This document shows positions 30,704 through 33,689 of a stretch of DNA of 33,689 nt, one piece after another. Position numbers and translations under genes: made by a program. The DNA is from Anaerostipes butyraticus (GTDB lineage: Bacteria; Bacillota; Clostridia; Lachnospirales; Lachnospiraceae). The notes beneath the pieces were generated by a model. It was not told the DNA's origin. It saw only the letters and a list, made by a program, of their open reading frames with translations, and ran no database searches. Numbering within the stretch: position 1 is the first letter of the stretch; every line of letters begins with the position of its first letter. The stretch covers positions 1 to 33,689 of the forward strand of contig NZ_BLYI01000026.1 of NCBI RefSeq assembly GCF_016586355.1, read 5' to 3'.

Positions 30704-31366
30704 TTATTTTCTTGTAAATGCCATTGCGATCCGGTCTCCGATCCACTGACCCAGCTGTACGATAACGATCAGAACTACCACCGTCACAAATAAAACGCCT
30801 GTCTGGTAACGATTATATCCATACATAATCGCGAGGTTTCCGATTCCTCCGCCGCCTACGGCCCCTGCCATTGCCGAATATCCAATGATACTGACAAATG
30901 TTACCGTCAGAGCCCGGATCAGCGCAGGCATCGCCTCCACAAACAAAACTTTACGGATAATCAGTAATGTTCCTGCTCCGGCAGCAACCGCTGCCTCAAT
31001 TACTCCTTTGTCCACTTCACTGAAAGCGCCCTCTACTAACCGTGCAAAAAAGGCAATGGACGCAATGGAAAGGGATACAGAAGCCGCAAGTGCTCCAATA
31101 GATGTTCCTACCAGAAGTCTTGTCACAGGGATCAGAACAATGATCAATATGATAAACGGCATAGATCGAATGATATTTACGATCGTTCCTGCAATTCCGT
31201 TGATGATCCGGTTTTTAAAGAACAGCGGACTGGATGTCAGATGGAGAATCAGTCCTAAAACTGTTCCCACAACAGCCGCCGCGATCATGGAAATCAGAAC
31301 CATCTCAAAAGTCTCAAAAGATGCCTGGGCAAATTCTGACTGTATGATTTCGAGTGTTTCATTCAT
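30704..31366 (-). CDS. metI: Methionine ABC transporter permease MetI
   Basis: 220-residue membrane permease of the MetNIQ importer. About five membrane helices are visible, with the family signatures FETFEMVLISMIAAAVVGTVLG near the start and the EAA loop (about 120-150, VDKGVIEAAVAAGAGTLLIIRKVLF) that docks on MetN. GGAGG precedes the ATG at 31366. It starts one base after the metN stop. It is the last gene, with no clear terminator downstream before the lipoprotein gene. Confidence 0.93.
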   Translation of the reverse strand: MNETLEIIQSEFAQASFETFEMVLISMIAAAVVGTVLGLILHLTSSPLFFKNRIINGIAGTIVNIIRSMPFIILIIVLIPVTRLLVGTSIGALAASVSLSIASIAFFARLVEGAFSEVDKGVIEAAVAAGAGTLLIIRKVLFVEAMPALIRALTVTFVSIIGYSAMAGAVGGGGIGNLAIMYGYNRYQTGVLFVTVVVLIVIVQLGQWIGDRIAMAFTRK

Positions 31367-31367
31367 C

Positions 31368-32378
31368 TTATTTTCCTCCTAATCTTTCCAGCTTATATAC
31401 ATTCTTTTCTATATATTCCAAAGCTTTTTCCCGTTCGGATCCGGCTCCTCTTAAGATAACGATCATAACTCCAAACGGTTTGTTATGAATATAATCTACT
31501 TTTCCACTGATAATATCAATGGTGATATCATAATTTTTTGAAGCCATACTGATCACCGGATCGTAAGAATCATCTCCGGTATAGCTAAGCCGCAGCAGCT
31601 CCTCATCCTCTTTCACTGTAAGGGCTTCCGGTACCGTTACATTAAGCACCCGTTCCACCAGTCGTTTTGCGATCGGCTCCTTCGGCTCAGTAAATGCCGT
31701 ATAGATATCAGATATTTCTTTTAGTTTTCCTTGTTCCATAAAAGCGATTCTGTCAAACAGCTTTTTGGCTACTTCCATTTCATGGGTAATAAAGACAATG
31801 GTAATCCCGGTCTTTTGATTGATCTCTTTTAACAGCGCAACAATCTCTTCTGTATTCTCAAGGTCCAGCGCGGACGTCGCTTCATCACAAAGTAAAATTT
31901 CCGGATTATTTGCCAGAGCCCTGGCAATGGCAACCCGCTGCTTCTGTCCGCCGCTCAGGTTTGCCGGATAAGCATCTGCTTTTTCCGGAAGATGCACCAG
32001 TTCCAGCAGTTCCTTTACCCTTCCCGGGATCTTATCCTTTGGATATTTATTTGCATAAAGAGAAAACGCGACATTTTCCGCAATGGTGGAACCGCTGATC
32101 AGATTAAAATGCTGAAAGATCATTCCTATATTCAGACGGACCTTCCTCAATTCCCTGCGGTTAAGCTTTGTGATATCTCTGCCATCGATCAGCACCTGTC
32201 CTCTGGTCGGAGGCTGAAGCATATTGATCACACGGACCAGGGTACTCTTTCCGGCACCGCTTGGACCTACAATCCCAAACACTTCTCCATCCTGAATGGT
32301 AAGACTGACATCATTAACTGCCTTAAACGCATTTCCTCCATGTCCGAATTCCACATCTATGTTCTTTAATTCAATCAC
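31368..32378 (-). CDS. metN: Methionine ABC transporter ATP-binding protein MetN
   Basis: 336-residue ATPase of the methionine importer. Walker A GPSGAGKST has K44; the signature is LSGGQKQR; Walker B is LLCDEATSALD. The C-terminal NIL domain (about 260-336, LLRLSYTGDDSYDP through YIHNKPFGVMIV) binds methionine and gives feedback inhibition in this family. The start is a GTG at 32378 (VIELKNIDVEF), because the family begins MIELKN, AAGGATGG lies upstream, and a strong promoter at 32425-32453 covers the start of the longer frame. Coupled tightly to metI. Confidence 0.94.
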   Translation of the reverse strand: MIELKNIDVEFGHGGNAFKAVNDVSLTIQDGEVFGIVGPSGAGKSTLVRVINMLQPPTRGQVLIDGRDITKLNRRELRKVRLNIGMIFQHFNLISGSTIAENVAFSLYANKYPKDKIPGRVKELLELVHLPEKADAYPANLSGGQKQRVAIARALANNPEILLCDEATSALDLENTEEIVALLKEINQKTGITIVFITHEMEVAKKLFDRIAFMEQGKLKEISDIYTAFTEPKEPIAKRLVERVLNVTVPEALTVKEDEELLRLSYTGDDSYDPVISMASKNYDITIDIISGKVDYIHNKPFGVMIVILRGAGSEREKALEYIEKNVYKLERLGGK

Positions 32379-32424
32379 GTTTTTCCATCCTTTCTCATAG
32401 TATAAAATCCTGCATAGCATTCCA

Positions 32425-32453
32425 ATCATAGCAATTCCAAAGGATTTTTTCAA
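32425..32453 (-). promoter_or_regulatory. Promoter of metN-metI
   Basis: On the minus strand TTGAAA (32453-32448), 17 bases and TATGAT (32430-32425), in the metQ-metN gap. It suggests metNI can be transcribed separately from metQ. Confidence 0.7.
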
Positions 32454-32492
32454 TCTTTTTATGAGTCTGCGGGCATTTTTCCTCTATTTTCC

Positions 32493-33329
32493 TTAAAAAA
32501 GCGCAACAACAGCTCCTTTATACTCTTTCTGGATAAAGTCCTTTACCTCATCGCTTTTTAATGCTTCCACCAAAGCCTTTATGGCCGCACTGTTTTCTTC
32601 TCCTTTTTTCACTGCCACAACATTTCCATATGTCTTTGCTCCCAAAGACTCTGCGTCTTCTACCGCCAGTGCATCCTTATCAACTTCCAGCCCAGCTTCC
32701 AACGCATAATTTCCATTGATAACTGCAATATCCACGTCCTGCAGGGATCTTGGAATCTGTGCCGCTTCCAGTTCCTTGATATTCAGATTCTTCTTATTTT
32801 CCACAATATCCTTTTTTGTCGCTGTCAATGACGCTCCGTCTTTTAATTTGATCAGACCCTGAGCCTCCAGAAGAAGCAGCGCTCTGGCTTCGTTTGTTGC
32901 ATCGTTTGGCACGGCTACATCGGCTCCGTTTTTTAAATCTTTAAGAGATTTTGTCTTTCCCGGGAAAATCCCAAATGGTTCATAGTGAATCACTCCGGCC
33001 GATACCAGATCTGTTCCCTTTTCTTTATTGAAATTATCCAGGTATGGTTTATGCTGAAAATAATTAGCGTCCAGATCCCCTGCTTCCAAGGCAGTATTTG
33101 GCTGGACATAATCAGAGTATTCCTTAATTTCCAGTTCATATCCTTTTTCTTTTAGTACTTTTTTAGCCGCACGCAGGATCTCCGCATGAGGAGAAGGGCT
33201 GGCTCCCACTATAATTTTTTTGGAATCTTTTTTTGTACTGGATCCGCCGGTTCCACACCCGGCAGCCCCTGTCACCATGATCACTCCCGTCAGCACTGCA
33301 GCAAATAATTTTTTCCATAATTTTTTCAT
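32493..33329 (-). CDS. metQ: Methionine-binding lipoprotein MetQ
   Basis: 278-residue exported lipoprotein of the NlpA/MetQ family that delivers methionine to MetNI. The signal peptide ends VTGAAGC with lipidation Cys 25. IIVGASPSPHAEIL, the YVQPNTAL and ANYFQHKPYL motifs and VAVPNDATNEARAL are family hallmarks. The ATG at 33329 was chosen; the alternative GTG at 33338 lies inside the AGAGGTGG ribosome site. A promoter lies at 33368-33396. No SAM riboswitch or T-box could be recognised upstream. Confidence 0.95.
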   Translation of the reverse strand: MKKLWKKLFAAVLTGVIMVTGAAGCGTGGSSTKKDSKKIIVGASPSPHAEILRAAKKVLKEKGYELEIKEYSDYVQPNTALEAGDLDANYFQHKPYLDNFNKEKGTDLVSAGVIHYEPFGIFPGKTKSLKDLKNGADVAVPNDATNEARALLLLEAQGLIKLKDGASLTATKKDIVENKKNLNIKELEAAQIPRSLQDVDIAVINGNYALEAGLEVDKDALAVEDAESLGAKTYGNVVAVKKGEENSAAIKALVEALKSDEVKDFIQKEYKGAVVALF

Positions 33330-33367
33330 TTGTTCCACCTCTTTCTTTTTTTATCGAAATTTTCTTT

Positions 33368-33396
33368 ATCATATCAGATCTTTTATTCGCTGTATA
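33368..33396 (-). promoter_or_regulatory. Promoter of metQ
   Basis: On the minus strand TATACA (33396-33391), 17 bases and TATGAT (33373-33368), preceded by TGA (extended -10). Confidence 0.65.
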
Positions 33397-33463
33397 ATAT
33401 CTATCTTCTTGAATCTATTATAGGGAAAACTTATAACAGCATTTTGCAGCGTCTTCCCTTCTG

Positions 33464-33507
33464 CCGCAGCGCAATCCTCGCGGAGCCGCAGTGCGATCCT
33501 CGCGGAG
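33464..33507. repeat. Tandem 22-bp GC-rich direct repeat (two copies)
   Basis: CCGCAGCGCAATCCTCGCGG (33464 on, unit to 33485) is followed directly by CCGCAGTGCGATCCTCGCGG (33486 on, unit to 33507). The units agree at 20 of 22 positions and are much more GC-rich than the flanks. Confidence 0.85.
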
Positions 33508-33516
33508 CGTTTTTTA

Positions 33517-33544
33517 TTTCATAGGAACGCAGTTCCCTATGAAA
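33517..33544. repeat. Imperfect palindrome
   Basis: TTTCATAGGAAC (33517-33528), GCA loop, GTTCCCTATGAAA (33532-33544): 12 pairs with one bulged C. No T-run follows on either strand, so it does not look like a terminator. Confidence 0.75.
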
Positions 33545-33689
33545 CTTTCATGCCGTGGCCACTTGGCACCACCATCAATGAAACATAGCTATAACTTTTC
33601 AGTTACTTGCCATGGTTTCAGGTGTATACTAAAGATAACGGCAAAGTTCGATTTTTATTTGAGCCAACAGCTCGCCTATGAAACTGAAT

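Larger units (their letters stand above)
33397..33689. other. Non-coding region upstream of metQ
   Basis: No gene is supported. The region holds a GC-rich 22-bp tandem repeat (33464-33507), a short T-run, an imperfect palindrome (33517-33544) and a second CCTATGAAACT (33675-33685) matching the palindrome's right arm (33536-33546). A TATACT with weak TTACTT 17 bases upstream lies at 33621-33640 on plus, without a ribosome site after it. The mix of GC-rich repeat and palindromes suggests a dispersed intergenic repeat. Confidence 0.5.

Noticed and set aside
32379-32453. Longer MetN start at 32453
   Set aside because: The ATG falls in the -35 of a good promoter; the family starts MIELKN, matching GTG at 32378.
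33464-33507. Tandem repeats as a CRISPR array
   Set aside because: Only two units, directly adjacent with no spacers, and no cas genes in the window.
33330-33524. 64-codon plus-strand frame upstream of metQ
   Set aside because: It runs through the metQ promoter and the repeat, has no ribosome site and has low-complexity translation.
33545-33600. Possible T-box or SAM riboswitch before metQ (GGTGGTGCC on minus, 33573-33565)
   Set aside because: The T-box core would read TGGNACCGCG and be followed by a terminator with T-run; neither is present, and no SAM-I core motif could be found.

Overview
The window looks like the chromosome of a spore-forming Clostridia species, most likely a Lachnospiraceae-type gut anaerobe. 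Evidence: the sporulation sigma factor SigG, an alpha/beta-type spore protein, AddAB recombination proteins, a pyrophosphate-type phosphofructokinase, HrcA/CIRCE control, strong GGAGG ribosome sites and moderate-to-low GC. This placement is inference from gene content; I had no database. No tRNA, rRNA, CRISPR array, transposase, integrase or phage gene was found. It reads as ordinary core chromosome with a few unusual small loci.

Layout. (1) 1-1449, minus: a LicT/BglG-type antiterminator and the start of a mannose-class PTS EIIA gene. Each is preceded by a RAT antiterminator site and an overlapping terminator, under one strong promoter. (2) 1510-4611: a ZIP metal transporter and a divergent YihY-family membrane protein, then PPi-type phosphofructokinase. 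(3) 4828-8340: Xaa-Pro aminopeptidase (plus), convergent and overlapping with an AEC transporter that is coupled to an orphan amino-acid-binding lipoprotein. (4) 8489-12430: sigG alone, CorA, an oxidoreductase/RpiA pair, and a small acidic membrane protein. (5) 12497-17516, minus: cardiolipin synthase, methyltransferase and Hsp33; a ThiF-ThiE pair; an SASP-like gene; a 56-residue protein. (6) 17613-25053: addB-addA and a divergent membrane-anchored protein. (7) 25128-27622, minus: a three-gene metal P-type ATPase operon that begins with a 26-residue ORF. (8) 27734-30608: Lon protease with a perfect CIRCE operator, then an acidic lipoprotein. (9) 30704-33329: the methionine importer genes metQ, metN, metI. 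(10) 33330-33689: non-coding, with a promoter, a GC-rich 22-bp tandem repeat and a palindrome.

How the genes work together. Sugar uptake is controlled by antitermination: the regulator carries the four PRD histidines at LicT positions and two nearly identical RNA targets lie in its own operon. Protein quality control is represented by Hsp33 and by Lon, the latter placed under HrcA. Sporulation is represented by sigG and the SASP-like gene, both with candidate forespore-type promoters. The most unusual locus is the P-type ATPase operon: the pump lacks the usual CPx metal motif (it has Phe-Ser-Cys) and a CxxC in its N-terminal domain, is preceded by two small proteins, and its promoter spacer contains one arm of an 11-bp inverted repeat.

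Starts were chosen from ribosome-binding sites and promoter positions, which shortened several of the longest possible reading frames. Promoter calls are by eye. Functional names rest on recognised motifs and family resemblance, not on searches.
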